Below are positions 43,717 through 53,068 of a stretch of DNA of 64,000 nt, one piece after another. Each line of letters opens with the position of its first letter. The first letter of the stretch is position 1. The DNA comes from Mesorhizobium sp. (GTDB taxonomy: Bacteria; Pseudomonadota; Alphaproteobacteria; Rhizobiales; Rhizobiaceae): positions 106,513-170,512 of the forward strand of contig NZ_JANJTZ010000022.1 in the NCBI RefSeq assembly GCF_024710845.1, written 5' to 3'. A program made the position numbers and the translations under genes. The notes below the pieces were generated by a model. It was not told the DNA's origin. It did not search any database and saw nothing but the letters and a program-made list of their open reading frames with translations.

Positions 43717-44676
43717 ATGTTTGCCAAGACCCTACTTGGCGCGAGCCTGCTCGCGTCCATGACCATTCTGTCGTCCGCCGCGCTGGCGCAGACGATCGGC
43801 TTCTCGCAGATCGGATCAGAATCCGGCTGGCGCGCTGCCGAAACCACGATCACCAAGCAGCAAGCCGAGAAGCGCGGCATAGATCTCAAGTTCTCTGATG
43901 CGCAGCAGAAGCAGGAGAACCAGATCAAGGCACTGCGCAGCTTCATCGCTCAGGGTGTCGATGCCATCCTCGTAGCACCTGTCGTCGCCACGGGCTGGGA
44001 CGCCGTCCTCAAGGAAGCCAAGGAAGCCGAGATTCCGGTCATCCTGCTCGACCGCATGGTCGATTCCGACAAGGACCTCTACCTGACCGCGGTCGGGTCC
44101 GATCTCGTCCACGAGGGCGAAGTCGCCGGCAAGTGGCTGGTCGACGACGCCGCCGGCAAGGAATGCAACGTGGTCGAGCTGCAGGGCACGACCGGTTCGT
44201 CGCCGGCGATCGACCGCAAGAAGGGCTTCGAGCAGGGCATCGCGGGTGCTGCCAACATCAAGATCATCCGCAGCCAGACCGGCGACTTCACCCGCGCCAA
44301 GGGCAAGGAAGTGATGGAAAGCTTCCTCAAGGCGGAGAACGGCGGCAAGAACATCTGCGCGCTCTACGCCCACAATGACGACATGGCGGTCGGCGCCATC
44401 CAGGCGATCAAGGAAGCAGGGCTGAAGCCGGGCACCGACATCAAGATCGTGTCGATCGACGCCGTGCCGGACATTTTCCAGGCGATGGCCGCCGGCGAAG
44501 CGAATGCCACCGTCGAGCTGACGCCCAACATGGCCGGCCCTGCCTTCGACGCGCTGAAAGCGTTCAAGGACAACGGCACCATGCCGCCGAAGTTCATCCA
44601 GACCGAGTCCAAGCTCTATACCCAGAAGGACGACCCGGCGAAGGAATACGAAGCCCGCAAGGGCCTCGGCTACTAG
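43717..44676 (+). CDS. Sugar ABC transporter substrate-binding protein (YtfQ-type)
   Basis: 319 residues. A signal peptide (about 1-24, cut near ALAQT) is followed by a periplasmic-binding type 4 fold with TIGFSQIGSESGWRAAE and VAPVVATGWDAVLKEAKEA landmarks of the YtfQ (galactofuranose-type) group. Upstream GGGAGGAAATCC sets the ATG. In this locus L-arabinose or galactose, perhaps as furanoses, is the likely ligand. First gene of the importer operon. Confidence 0.9.
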   Translation: MFAKTLLGASLLASMTILSSAALAQTIGFSQIGSESGWRAAETTITKQQAEKRGIDLKFSDAQQKQENQIKALRSFIAQGVDAILVAPVVATGWDAVLKEAKEAEIPVILLDRMVDSDKDLYLTAVGSDLVHEGEVAGKWLVDDAAGKECNVVELQGTTGSSPAIDRKKGFEQGIAGAANIKIIRSQTGDFTRAKGKEVMESFLKAENGGKNICALYAHNDDMAVGAIQAIKEAGLKPGTDIKIVSIDAVPDIFQAMAAGEANATVELTPNMAGPAFDALKAFKDNGTMPPKFIQTESKLYTQKDDPAKEYEARKGLGY

Positions 44677-44773
44677 GAACGGCGCGGCCGGCGGCTTGCC
44701 CGCCGGCCACCTCGCTGGCACGATCCCGCCGGCCGCCCGCCAGGGCCGCCTGGGGAGCCTTTCAGTCGGAACG

Positions 44774-46312
44774 ATGACCGTGGTTTCAAGCCAGAGCCAG
44801 CCGCTGCTCGCCGCAGTCGGCCTCAGCAAGACATTTCCCGGCACGCGGGCGCTCGACGGCGTCGATTTCGAGCTGCGGGCGGGCGAAGTGCATGCGCTGC
44901 TGGGCGAGAATGGCGCCGGCAAGTCGACGCTGATCAAATGCCTGACCGGGGCCTACCGGCGCGACGGCGGCGACATCCTGCTCGACGGCGCCTCGATCGA
45001 TCCGCGCGACACGCAGGAAGCGCAGCGGCTCGGCATCGGCACCGTCTACCAGGAGGTCAATCTCCTGCCCAATCTGACCGTCGCGGAAAACCTGCTCCTC
45101 GGCCGCCAGCCGCGCAGCTTCGGCCTGGTCTCGCGACGCGAGACCAACCGGACGGCGCGCGAGATGCTGTCGCGCTACGGGCTGGCGATCGATGTTGCGC
45201 GCGCGCTCGACAGCTATTCCGTCGCCATCCAGCAGATCGTCGCGATCGCACGCGCCGTGTCGCTCTCGGGCAAGGTGCTGATCCTCGACGAGCCGACGGC
45301 CAGCCTGGACCGCGACGAGGTGCGCATGCTGTTCGATGTCGTCAGCTCGCTGCGCGCGCAAGGTCTCGGCATCGTCTTCATCTCGCACTTCCTCGACCAG
45401 GTCTTCGACATTTCCGACCGCATCACCGTGCTGCGCAACGGCAAGCTGGTCGGCGTGCGCGAGGCGGCGACGCTCGACCGGACCCAGCTTATCAACATGA
45501 TGCTGGGACGCGAGCTTTCGGAAGAGACCCGCGACCGCGGCAGGGGCGGGTTCGACTATGCTCAGGCGCCGCGCATCGCCTTTGCCGGCACCGGGCGGGC
45601 CGGTGTCATCGCTCCCTTCGACCTTTCCATCCATCGCGGCGAGGTCGTCGGCATGGCCGGCCTGCTCGGCTCGGGCCGCACCGAGACCGCCGAGCTGATG
45701 TTCGCAGCCGCCCCGCGCGACGGCGGCACCGTGACGAAGGACGGCACGCCTCTGAAGCTCGCCTCGCCGCGCGACGCGATTGCCGCCGGTTTCGGCTTCT
45801 CGCCGGAGGATCGCAAGACGAGCGGCATCATCGGCGACATGAGTGTGCGCGAGAATATCGTTCTGGCGTTGCAGGCCCGCCAGGGCTGGATGCGCCCGGT
45901 GCGGCTCAGCCGCCAGCGCGAGATGGCCGACGACTACATCCGCCGCCTCGGCATCCGCACGCCCGACGCCGAGAAGCCAATCGGCCAATTGTCCGGCGGC
46001 AACCAGCAGAAGGCGCTGCTCGCCCGCTGGCTCGCCACCAATCCGGAATTCCTGATCCTCGACGAACCGACGCGCGGCATCGATGTCGGCGCGCATGCCG
46101 AGATCATCCGCATGATCGAGGAACTCTGCGCGTCCGGCATGTCGCTGCTCGTCATCTCCTCCGAGCTCGACGAACTCGTCACCTACAGCCACCGGGTCGT
46201 CGTGGTGCGCGACCGCGTCCATGTCGCCGAACTGATCGGCGAGGAGATCACGACCGACAGCATCGTGGCCGCGATTGCCAAGCCGTCGCCCGTCCAGGAG
46301 GCCGGCACATGA
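44774..46312 (+). CDS. Sugar ABC transporter ATP-binding protein (YtfR-type)
   Basis: 512 residues with two ABC domains in tandem. The first has Walker A GENGAGKST; the second has a degenerate Walker A region (LLGSGRTE) and signature LSGGNQQKA, as in MglA/YtfR-type proteins. The Walker B segments are VLILDEPTASLD and LILDEPTRGID. The ATG at 44774 is preferred over an open frame 26 codons longer. It overlaps the permease gene by ATGA. Confidence 0.93.
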   Translation: MTVVSSQSQPLLAAVGLSKTFPGTRALDGVDFELRAGEVHALLGENGAGKSTLIKCLTGAYRRDGGDILLDGASIDPRDTQEAQRLGIGTVYQEVNLLPNLTVAENLLLGRQPRSFGLVSRRETNRTAREMLSRYGLAIDVARALDSYSVAIQQIVAIARAVSLSGKVLILDEPTASLDRDEVRMLFDVVSSLRAQGLGIVFISHFLDQVFDISDRITVLRNGKLVGVREAATLDRTQLINMMLGRELSEETRDRGRGGFDYAQAPRIAFAGTGRAGVIAPFDLSIHRGEVVGMAGLLGSGRTETAELMFAAAPRDGGTVTKDGTPLKLASPRDAIAAGFGFSPEDRKTSGIIGDMSVRENIVLALQARQGWMRPVRLSRQREMADDYIRRLGIRTPDAEKPIGQLSGGNQQKALLARWLATNPEFLILDEPTRGIDVGAHAEIIRMIEELCASGMSLLVISSELDELVTYSHRVVVVRDRVHVAELIGEEITTDSIVAAIAKPSPVQEAGT

Positions 46313-47310
46313 ACGGGACGCTCGCGCGCTTCGCGCGCAGAATCGCGCCGCAGCTGATCACACTGGCCGTGGTCGTGGCGATGATCGGCATCGTCTTTCC
46401 CGGCTTCTTCGACATCTCCATCGCCAATGGCCGGCTCTACGGCAGCCCGGTCGACATCCTCAACCGCGGCGCACCGGTGGCGCTGCTCGCCATCGGCATG
46501 ACGCTGGTCATCGCAACCGGCGGCATTGACCTGTCGGTCGGCGCGGTCATGGCGATCTGCGGCGCAATCGCCGCGACCCTGATCGTCGAAGGCTACAGTC
46601 TGCCCGCGACGCTAGCACTGTCATTGGGAGCAGGGCTACTCTGCGGCCTGTGGAACGGGATCCTCGTGGCAGTGCTGGGCATCCAGCCGATCGTCGCGAC
46701 GCTGATCCTCATGGTGGCGGGACGCGGGATCGCGCAGCTCGTGACCGAGGGCATGATCCGCACCTTCAGCCATGACGGCTTCGCCTCGCTCGGCTCGGGC
46801 AATCTGCTCTGGCTGCCGACGCCGGTGGTGATCTGGATCTGCGCCGGCATCCTGGCCACGCTGATCGTGCGGCGCACGGCGCTCGGCATGCTGATCGAGG
46901 CGGTCGGCATCAACCGCCGCGCCTCGATGCTGGCCGGCGTCAACGCCCGCCTCCTGCTCGTCACCGTCTACATGGTCTCCGGCCTCTGCGCCGCGATGGC
47001 CGGCATCATCGTCACCGCCGACATCCGCGGAGCCGACGCCAACAATGCCGGCCTGTTCCTCGAGCTCGACGCCATCCTCGCCGTCGTCGTCGGCGGGACA
47101 TCGCTGCTCGGCGGGCATTTCTCGCTGATCGCCTCGCTGATCGGCGCGATGATCATCCAGGCGATCAACACTGGCATCCTGGTCGCCGGCTTTCCGCCCG
47201 AGTTCAACCTCGTCATCAAGGCCTGCATCGTGCTGGCAATCCTCGTCCTGCAATCGCCAGCGCTCCAGGGCGCGGCGATACTCTTTTCCCGGGCAAAGGG
47301 CCAGCCATGA
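46309..47310 (+). CDS. Sugar ABC transporter permease (YtfT-type)
   Basis: 333 residues with 8-10 membrane segments and the BPD_transp_2 landmarks GIDLSVGAVMAI and ADIRGADANNAGLFLELDAI. It forms the channel with the next permease. ATGA overlaps link it to both neighbours. Confidence 0.92.
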   Translation: MNGTLARFARRIAPQLITLAVVVAMIGIVFPGFFDISIANGRLYGSPVDILNRGAPVALLAIGMTLVIATGGIDLSVGAVMAICGAIAATLIVEGYSLPATLALSLGAGLLCGLWNGILVAVLGIQPIVATLILMVAGRGIAQLVTEGMIRTFSHDGFASLGSGNLLWLPTPVVIWICAGILATLIVRRTALGMLIEAVGINRRASMLAGVNARLLLVTVYMVSGLCAAMAGIIVTADIRGADANNAGLFLELDAILAVVVGGTSLLGGHFSLIASLIGAMIIQAINTGILVAGFPPEFNLVIKACIVLAILVLQSPALQGAAILFSRAKGQP

Positions 47311-48290
47311 ATCCCCGGCTCCTCCCGCTCGCCGCGACCGTGATGATCTTCGTCATCGCCTATGCAGTTTGCTATATCCAGTTCCCGGCGATGCTGTCGA
47401 CGCGGGTGGCCGGCAACCTGCTGACCGACAATGCCTTCCTCGGCATCGCCGCCGTCGGCATGACCTTCGTGATCATCTCGGGCGGCATCGACCTGTCGGT
47501 CGGGTCCGTCATCGCCTTCACGGGCGTCTTCATCGCCGTCGTGCTGCGCGACACGAGCCTGCATCCGCTCGCCGTCTTCGCTATCCTGCTTGTGCTCACC
47601 ACGCTGTTCGGCGCGGCGATGGGGATGATCATCCACGTGCTGCGCATGCCGCCCTTCATTGTGACGCTGGCCGGCATGTTCCTCGCGCGCGGCCTCGCCT
47701 ACATCCTGTCGGTCGATTCCGTTCCGATCTCGCACCCGTTCTACGACTGGCTGCAGACCCTCTACTGGCTGCTGCCCGGCAAGGGCAGGCTGACCCTGAT
47801 CGGCGGCCTGATGCTGCTCGTCTTCGCGTTCGGGATCCTGCTTGCCCATCGCACCCGCTTCGGCGCCAATGTCATCGCGCTCGGCGGCGGCGTGCAGACG
47901 GCGCGGCTGATGGGCGTGCCGGTGGCGCGCACCATCGTTGCGATCTATGCTCTGTCGGGGTTTCTCGCGGGACTGTCCGGAATCGTATTTTCGCTCTATA
48001 CGTCAGCCGGCTACTCTCTTGCGGCCGTGGGCGTCGAGCTCGACGCGATCGCCGCCGTCGTCATCGGCGGGACGCTTTTGACGGGCGGCAGCGGCTTCGT
48101 CGCGGGAACACTGATAGGCGTGCTGATCATGGGGCTGATCCAGACCTACATCATCTTCGACGGCACGCTGTCGAGCTGGTGGACCAAGATCGTCATCGGA
48201 GCGCTGCTGCTCGTCTTCATCGTGCTTCAGAAAGGGCTTCTCGGCCTCGCCGACCGCCGCCGGTCGCTGCGGGCAAGCGGGGGGGCGTGA
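47307..48290 (+). CDS. Sugar ABC transporter permease (YjfF-type)
   Basis: 327 residues, a second BPD_transp_2 permease with GIDLSVGSVIAFTG and AGYSLAAVGVELDAIAAVVIGG. Together with YtfT-like it makes the heterodimeric channel typical of ytfQRT-yjfF systems. It starts by ATGA overlap and ends 1 base before the regulator gene. Confidence 0.92.
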   Translation: MNPRLLPLAATVMIFVIAYAVCYIQFPAMLSTRVAGNLLTDNAFLGIAAVGMTFVIISGGIDLSVGSVIAFTGVFIAVVLRDTSLHPLAVFAILLVLTTLFGAAMGMIIHVLRMPPFIVTLAGMFLARGLAYILSVDSVPISHPFYDWLQTLYWLLPGKGRLTLIGGLMLLVFAFGILLAHRTRFGANVIALGGGVQTARLMGVPVARTIVAIYALSGFLAGLSGIVFSLYTSAGYSLAAVGVELDAIAAVVIGGTLLTGGSGFVAGTLIGVLIMGLIQTYIIFDGTLSSWWTKIVIGALLLVFIVLQKGLLGLADRRRSLRASGGA

Positions 48291-48291
48291 T

Positions 48292-49020
48292 GTGATGCTG
48301 AAGACGGCGATCTCCGGCGAGCGGGTCAGGAACAGCCACGCGCTGGTCGTCGACGCACTCGGCAAGGCGATCGTCGGCGGCGACTATCCGCGTGGCTCGA
48401 CGCTGCCGGGCGACCTCGAACTCGCCGCCCGCTTCGGCGTGTCGCGCACCGTGCTGCGCGAAGCGATGAAGACGCTCGCCGCCAAGGGCATGATCGTTGC
48501 CAAGGCGCGGATCGGCACCCGCGTCACCGACAAGTCGACCTGGAACTATTTCGACGCCGATATCCTGCGCTGGCATCTCGAGATCGGCGCCGACAGCCGG
48601 TTCATGGCGCATCTCGCCGAGATGCGCCTCGCGTTCGAGCCCTACGCGGCGCGACTCGCCTGCCGCCACGCGACGCCGAGGGACATCGAACAGATGCTCG
48701 CGCACGCCGACGCGATGGAGAAGGCCACCTCGCAGGAAGGCTTCGCGCTGGCCGACCTCGCCTTCCATATGGCGCTCGCGGAGGCCTCGAAGAATCCATT
48801 CATGTATTCGGTCGGCGCGCTGGTGGAAGCGGCGCTGGTCACCAGCTTCCGCCTCAGCTCGCCATTCGGCGAGGCCGCGCGCCAGTCGATGTCGGCGGAC
48901 AACCATCGTCGGATCGCGCACGCGATCCAGCTCAAGGACGAAGCGAAGGCGGCCGCCGCCGTCGAGGTGGTTATCGCGGAGGGCCGTGACCGTGTCGGAC
49001 TGAAGCTCGGCGAGACATAG
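48292..49020 (+). CDS. FadR-subfamily GntR transcriptional regulator
   Basis: 242 residues. The winged helix (about 18-78) has STLPGDLELAARFGVSRTVLREAMKTLAAKG. The FCD effector domain (about 100-230) has metal-ligand-like DLAFHMALAEAS and NHRRIAHAIQ. The start is GTG 48292 or ATG 48295. Last gene of the importer operon; probably the regulator of the arabinose cluster. Confidence 0.9.
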   Translation: MMLKTAISGERVRNSHALVVDALGKAIVGGDYPRGSTLPGDLELAARFGVSRTVLREAMKTLAAKGMIVAKARIGTRVTDKSTWNYFDADILRWHLEIGADSRFMAHLAEMRLAFEPYAARLACRHATPRDIEQMLAHADAMEKATSQEGFALADLAFHMALAEASKNPFMYSVGALVEAALVTSFRLSSPFGEAARQSMSADNHRRIAHAIQLKDEAKAAAAVEVVIAEGRDRVGLKLGET

Positions 49021-49057
49021 GCCTGCGCGAGCGGTCGGAGTCCGCTGGCTCCCTGTC

Positions 49058-49270
49058 CTACATGTTCGAAGCAATGTCGTCGCTGCGCGGCGGCGGCGGT
49101 CTGTAGCATGCCGCCTGAGGCCTGCTGCGCAGCCGCTGACGGGGTTCCTCAGCAGGGCCTCGCGGCTTGGGCTCGATCGCATCCAACGCCACTTGATATG
49201 GCTTCAGCTTGGTCCTTCTCAGCCAGCCGGCCGATATCTCGGCAAGGAAGCTCCGCAATACGGGTTGCAT
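49058..49270 (-). CDS. Small hypothetical protein, 70 residues
   Basis: Basic 70-residue protein (MQPVLRSFLAEISAGWLRR...) with a proline-rich tail and no recognised domain. A strong GGGAGG lies about 7 bases upstream of the ATG at 49270, which argues for translation. It lies downstream of the Gfo/Idh gene on the same strand. No function is visible. Confidence 0.45.
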   Translation of the reverse strand: MQPVLRSFLAEISAGWLRRTKLKPYQVALDAIEPKPRGPAEEPRQRLRSRPQAACYRPPPPRSDDIASNM

Positions 49271-49363
49271 GATGTCCTCCCATGACACGACATCAACACA
49301 AAGGAACGCCCCACGAGCGCTTGTGTTCCGCGTCTGCGAAGGAAGTTTCGCCGCTCTTCGCGC

Positions 49364-50473
49364 TTAGCGAATGACTTCCCGCGGGATTTCGATGGCCCGG
49401 CCCTCGCGTGCCGAACGCTGGGCAGCGAGGCCCATCAGGACAGCCCAGCGGCCATCGTCCAGCGACACGTCCACGGGACCTTTTCCACGCACCGCATCGA
49501 CGAACCGGCGATGCTGGTAATAGGTCGAGCCGTTGTGGTCGCCTGCCGCGAGCAGCGCCGGATCGACCGGGATATCGAGGACGCGCGGGCCGGCGGGATG
49601 GCGCGGGCTGACGATAACCTGCGCCACCGGAGGTGCGCCCAGGTGCGCGGGCCAGAAACGGGTCGGCCCGGGCACGAGGCATTCGATCTTGCCGGCGGCT
49701 CCGACCGCCGAGATCTCCTCCTGGTAGCGGCTGCCTTCGGCGAACATGCACAGTTCGAGCATGGCCCGCGCGCCGTTGTCGAAATCCACCAGCGCGTAGC
49801 CGTGATCCCAGATATCGGGCGCTTCGCCGCCGTAGCGCTCGTCGCGATGGTTCACCGCGGAGCCGGCGCTCGCCATGACGCGCACCGGATCTGCGTAGAG
49901 GATCAGGCGCATGAGGTCGAAGAAATGGCAGCATTTCTCCACGAACGTACCGCCGCTCGTTCGCTCGAACCGGTTCCAGGCGCCGACCTTGTCGAGAAAC
50001 GGATAGCGGTGCTCGCGGATCGTCAGCATGCGGATGCCGCCGGTCGCCTGACTGGCCTGCGCGATGAAGCGGGCGACCGGCGGCATGTAGCGATACTCCA
50101 TCGCCACCCAGAGCATGGGCAGGAGCCTTCCGGCGGCGGCGGCGCGCGTCTCGTCTTCCGCCGTGGTGAAGAGCGGCTTTTCCACCAGCACCGGCAGCGG
50201 CCTGATGCGGGCGATCTCCTCGAGCTGCTCGACATGGCGGTGATTGGGGCTGGCGATCAGCACGCAGTCGACGTCCCGACCGGCGAGGAGGTCCGCCACC
50301 GAGCCCACGGCCCGGGCGCCGGGCGCCAGCGCCAGCGATTTCGCCAGCATGCCGGCGTCCGGCTCGACGATCGCGGCCACATGCGCGTCGCCAAGCAGGG
50401 CGATGTTGCGGATGTGCTCCTGGCCCATCATGCCGCAACCGACGATGCCGTACCCGATCGATGCTTTGGCCAA
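49364..50473 (-). CDS. Gfo/Idh/MocA-family oxidoreductase
   Basis: 369 residues. The Rossmann motif IVGCGMMGQEHIRN, the EKP motif LVEKPLFTTA and the GGTFVEKCCHFFDLMR catalytic-region helix (Lys and His) support an NAD(P)-dependent sugar or cyclitol dehydrogenase. It lies 16 bases after the GntR gene, likely in one operon. The substrate is unknown. Confidence 0.88.
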   Translation of the reverse strand: MAKASIGYGIVGCGMMGQEHIRNIALLGDAHVAAIVEPDAGMLAKSLALAPGARAVGSVADLLAGRDVDCVLIASPNHRHVEQLEEIARIRPLPVLVEKPLFTTAEDETRAAAAGRLLPMLWVAMEYRYMPPVARFIAQASQATGGIRMLTIREHRYPFLDKVGAWNRFERTSGGTFVEKCCHFFDLMRLILYADPVRVMASAGSAVNHRDERYGGEAPDIWDHGYALVDFDNGARAMLELCMFAEGSRYQEEISAVGAAGKIECLVPGPTRFWPAHLGAPPVAQVIVSPRHPAGPRVLDIPVDPALLAAGDHNGSTYYQHRRFVDAVRGKGPVDVSLDDGRWAVLMGLAAQRSAREGRAIEIPREVIR

Positions 50474-50489
50474 GCTGGTCTTCCCCGGA

Positions 50490-51230
50490 TTATCTGAACC
50501 GTGACACGTAGCGGGCGACGCCGGGATCGAACCACGAGCGCGAGAACTCGACGCTGTCCCCGTCGCCCGCCCAGGCGATGCGCTCGATGTAGCCGCAGGG
50601 CGCAGGCGGGCGCGCTCCGAACGCGTCGGGCGCCCAGTCGGGCGTCGGCGCGACGGAAACCCGATCCTCGATGCGGGCGATCGAGAAGCCGAGCGCGACG
50701 CGGTAGTAGAGGTAGAGCGATTCCGATAGGTCGTCCGGCGACAACGAACGTGCCCGCGACCCGTCGAGCCAGATCTCCTCGACCGCCGCAGGCACGCCGT
50801 CCAGTCGACGCAAGCGCCTGATCCGATGCGCCCCGGCGGACGACCCGAAAGCGGGCAGATCGGAGGGCTTGTCCATCGCTTCGACGGAAATCAGGTCGGC
50901 CGTCGGCAGCCCGCCGCCACCGATCCGTTCCAGCCGGAAGAAGGCGTAGACGCCCTGCAGGTCGCCCCGCGCGCGGATATAGTTGCCCGATCCGTGGATG
51001 CGTTCGAGCAGCCCCCGGTCCGTCAGGTCGGCCAATGCCCGCCGCAGGGTGCCGACGGCGATGCCGAGCTCGGCCGCCATGTCGCGCTCGGGCGGCAGCC
51101 GCGCGCCATCGGCCAGCCGTCCGGCCGCGATCTCGCGGATCAGCATCTCGCTGATCTGCATGTGCACCGGCAGCGGTCCCCGCATCTGCGTCGACCTGCG
51201 CCCGTGCTCCACCCGCCTCACCTGAACCAA
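50490..51230 (-). CDS. GntR-family regulator, HutC/UTRA type
   Basis: About 246 residues. The winged helix (about 18-85) has LPVHMQISEMLIREIAAGRL and LPPERDMAAELGIAVGTLRRALADL. A UTRA ligand-binding domain follows (about 95-240). The start is unclear: TTG 51230, GTG 51212 or ATG 51185 are possible; the ATG is right before the conserved helix. It is divergent from the flavin monooxygenase operon and may control it through the palindrome at 51260-51277. Confidence 0.87.
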   Translation of the reverse strand: MVQVRRVEHGRRSTQMRGPLPVHMQISEMLIREIAAGRLADGARLPPERDMAAELGIAVGTLRRALADLTDRGLLERIHGSGNYIRARGDLQGVYAFFRLERIGGGGLPTADLISVEAMDKPSDLPAFGSSAGAHRIRRLRRLDGVPAAVEEIWLDGSRARSLSPDDLSESLYLYYRVALGFSIARIEDRVSVAPTPDWAPDAFGARPPAPCGYIERIAWAGDGDSVEFSRSWFDPGVARYVSRFR

Positions 51231-51259
51231 TCCGCGACCGCCTCAGAAAATTGATACAG

Positions 51260-51277
51260 CATTGATCTACATCAATG
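51260..51277. promoter_or_regulatory. Perfect FNR-like palindrome upstream of the flavin monooxygenase
   Basis: CATTGAT-CTAC-ATCAATG has perfect 7-bp arms and contains TTGAT-N4-ATCAA, the FNR consensus. Its centre is 76 bases upstream of the monooxygenase ATG, the same class II geometry as at ccoN. It might instead be the operator of the adjacent GntR regulator. A related ATTGATACAG half-site lies 11 bases to the left. Confidence 0.6.
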
Positions 51278-51344
51278 CGGATGCTACGCAAGACAAAAAT
51301 GCGCAGCCAGAACGAGATGGCCGCGGGGCCCCAGGAAGGACGCC

Positions 51345-52502
51345 ATGACGATCGTTCCCATCACCTCCCCCGATCTCGACGCGGCCGAAGTGTCCTGGTT
51401 CGCTGCGCTCTGCTCGGACGACTACCGCTACCTTGGCGTGCCCGACGGCGCGCTGCGGTCGAGCTGGGCGCATTGCTCCGACATAGTGAAGCAGGCGGAG
51501 GAACTCGGCTTCAGGAACATCCTCTGCCCTTCCTCCTACCAGGTGGGCCAGGACACGCTGAGCTTCGTCGCCGGCTGCGCGCCGATCACCTCGAAGATCA
51601 ACCTTCTGGCCGCGATACGCTGCGGCGAGCTGCATCCGATCATGCTGGCCCGCACGGTGGCGACGCTCGACCACATGCTGGAGGGTCGGCTGACGCTCAA
51701 CGTTATCTCCTCCGACTTTCCCGGCCAGAGTGAGGACAGCGCCTATCGCTACCGCCGCTCGCACGAGGTCGTCGAAATCCTGCGCCAGGCCTGGACGCGC
51801 GACCGGATCGATTTCGAGGGCGAGATCTACAGCTTCAAGGGTCTCACCACCGACCCGGCGAAGCCCTACCAACAGAACGGCGGGCCGCTGCTCTACTTCG
51901 GCGGCTATTCCCCCGACGCGCTCGAGCTCTGCGGGGCGCAGTGCGACGTCTACCTGATGTGGCCCGAAACGAAGGAGGAACTTGCCGGCCGTATGAAGGC
52001 GGTCCACGAGCGCGCCGCCGCGCATGGGCGCACGCTCGACTACGGGCTGAGGGTCCACATGATCGTGCGCGACACCGAGGCCGAGGCGCGCGAATACGCC
52101 CGGGAGCTTGTCTCGAAGCTCGACGACGAACGGGGCAAGGCGATCCGCGAACGCGCCCACGACGCCCGCTCGCTCGGCGTCTCGCACCAGGCGAAGAACC
52201 GCGAGATCGCCGACGACGAGGGCTATGTCGAGCCGCATCTGTGGACCGGCATCGGGCGCGCGCGCTCGGGCTGCGGGGCGGCCCTCGTCGGCTCGGCCGA
52301 CCAGGTCCTCTCCGAGATCGAGGCCTACAGGAAGATGGGCATCCGCGCCTTCATTTTCTCCGGTTACCCGCATCTCGACGAGTGCCGCCATTTCGGCACG
52401 AAAGTATTGCCGGAACTCAAGACCTGCTCGCTGCCGCACGCCTACGGCCGCGTGCCGGCGTCCACCCCGACCACCCCGCTCGGCGTCGGGGAGCGCCGCT
52501 GA
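51345..52502 (+). CDS. LLM-class FMNH2-dependent monooxygenase (SsuD-like)
   Basis: 385 residues, the length of alkanesulfonate monooxygenase. The luciferase-like barrel has [19 protein letters not shown], a [29 protein letters not shown] core and [15 protein letters not shown]. Such enzymes use reduced FMN and O2, often to cleave C-S or oxidise small molecules. The downstream flavin reductase should supply FMNH2. The real substrate is unknown; no sulfonate transporter is adjacent. Confidence 0.88.
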   Translation: MTIVPITSPDLDAAEVSWFAALCSDDYRYLGVPDGALRSSWAHCSDIVKQAEELGFRNILCPSSYQVGQDTLSFVAGCAPITSKINLLAAIRCGELHPIMLARTVATLDHMLEGRLTLNVISSDFPGQSEDSAYRYRRSHEVVEILRQAWTRDRIDFEGEIYSFKGLTTDPAKPYQQNGGPLLYFGGYSPDALELCGAQCDVYLMWPETKEELAGRMKAVHERAAAHGRTLDYGLRVHMIVRDTEAEAREYARELVSKLDDERGKAIRERAHDARSLGVSHQAKNREIADDEGYVEPHLWTGIGRARSGCGAALVGSADQVLSEIEAYRKMGIRAFIFSGYPHLDECRHFGTKVLPELKTCSLPHAYGRVPASTPTTPLGVGERR

Positions 52503-53068
52503 TGGAACGGGTTGCCCTGACGTCCGACCTGCTCATGTCGCGCAACTCGATGCTCGCCGATGCCGGCAACCGTTCCAGTGCCGCCCTGCCCCGCTTCGAT
52601 CGGAAGACCCTGCGTGGTGCGTTTGGCAGGTTCGCGACCGGGCTGACCGTCGTCACCGCGGCGTCCGAGGACGGACCGGTCGGCATCACCGCCAACAGCT
52701 TCTCCTCCGTCTCGCTCGACCCGCCGCTGGTGCTTTGGTCGATCGCGCGTTCCTCGAGGCGCTTCGCGGCTTTCGCCGATGCGTCATTCCAGGCGATCCA
52801 CATCCTTGGCGCGGACCAGATGGACCTCAGCCGCCGCTTCTTCCATGACGGCCGCGACTTCACCGGCCTCGGCACAAGCTCGGGCATCGGCGACGTCCCG
52901 CTCATCGACGGCGCGCTGGCGCGGCTGGAATGCGAGATCGTCCGGCGCGTGGATTGCGGCGACCATCTCGTGCTGATCGGCGAGGTGCGCGCGATGGAAA
53001 CAGGGGATGGCGAACCGCTGGTCTTTTCCGCGGGGCGTTACGGCATCCTGGCAGCCTTCGTGACATGA
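52502..53068 (+). CDS. Flavin reductase (HpaC-like) domain protein
   Basis: 188 residues. The flavin reductase domain (about 32-186) has RGAFGRFATGLTVVTA and GITANSFSSVSLDPPLVLWSI-type landmarks. It reduces FMN with NAD(P)H for the partner monooxygenase. The ATG shares one base with the upstream stop (TGATG), so the two are coupled. Its last 31 bases overlap the convergent LacI-type gene. Confidence 0.9.
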   Translation: MERVALTSDLLMSRNSMLADAGNRSSAALPRFDRKTLRGAFGRFATGLTVVTAASEDGPVGITANSFSSVSLDPPLVLWSIARSSRRFAAFADASFQAIHILGADQMDLSRRFFHDGRDFTGLGTSSGIGDVPLIDGALARLECEIVRRVDCGDHLVLIGEVRAMETGDGEPLVFSAGRYGILAAFVT

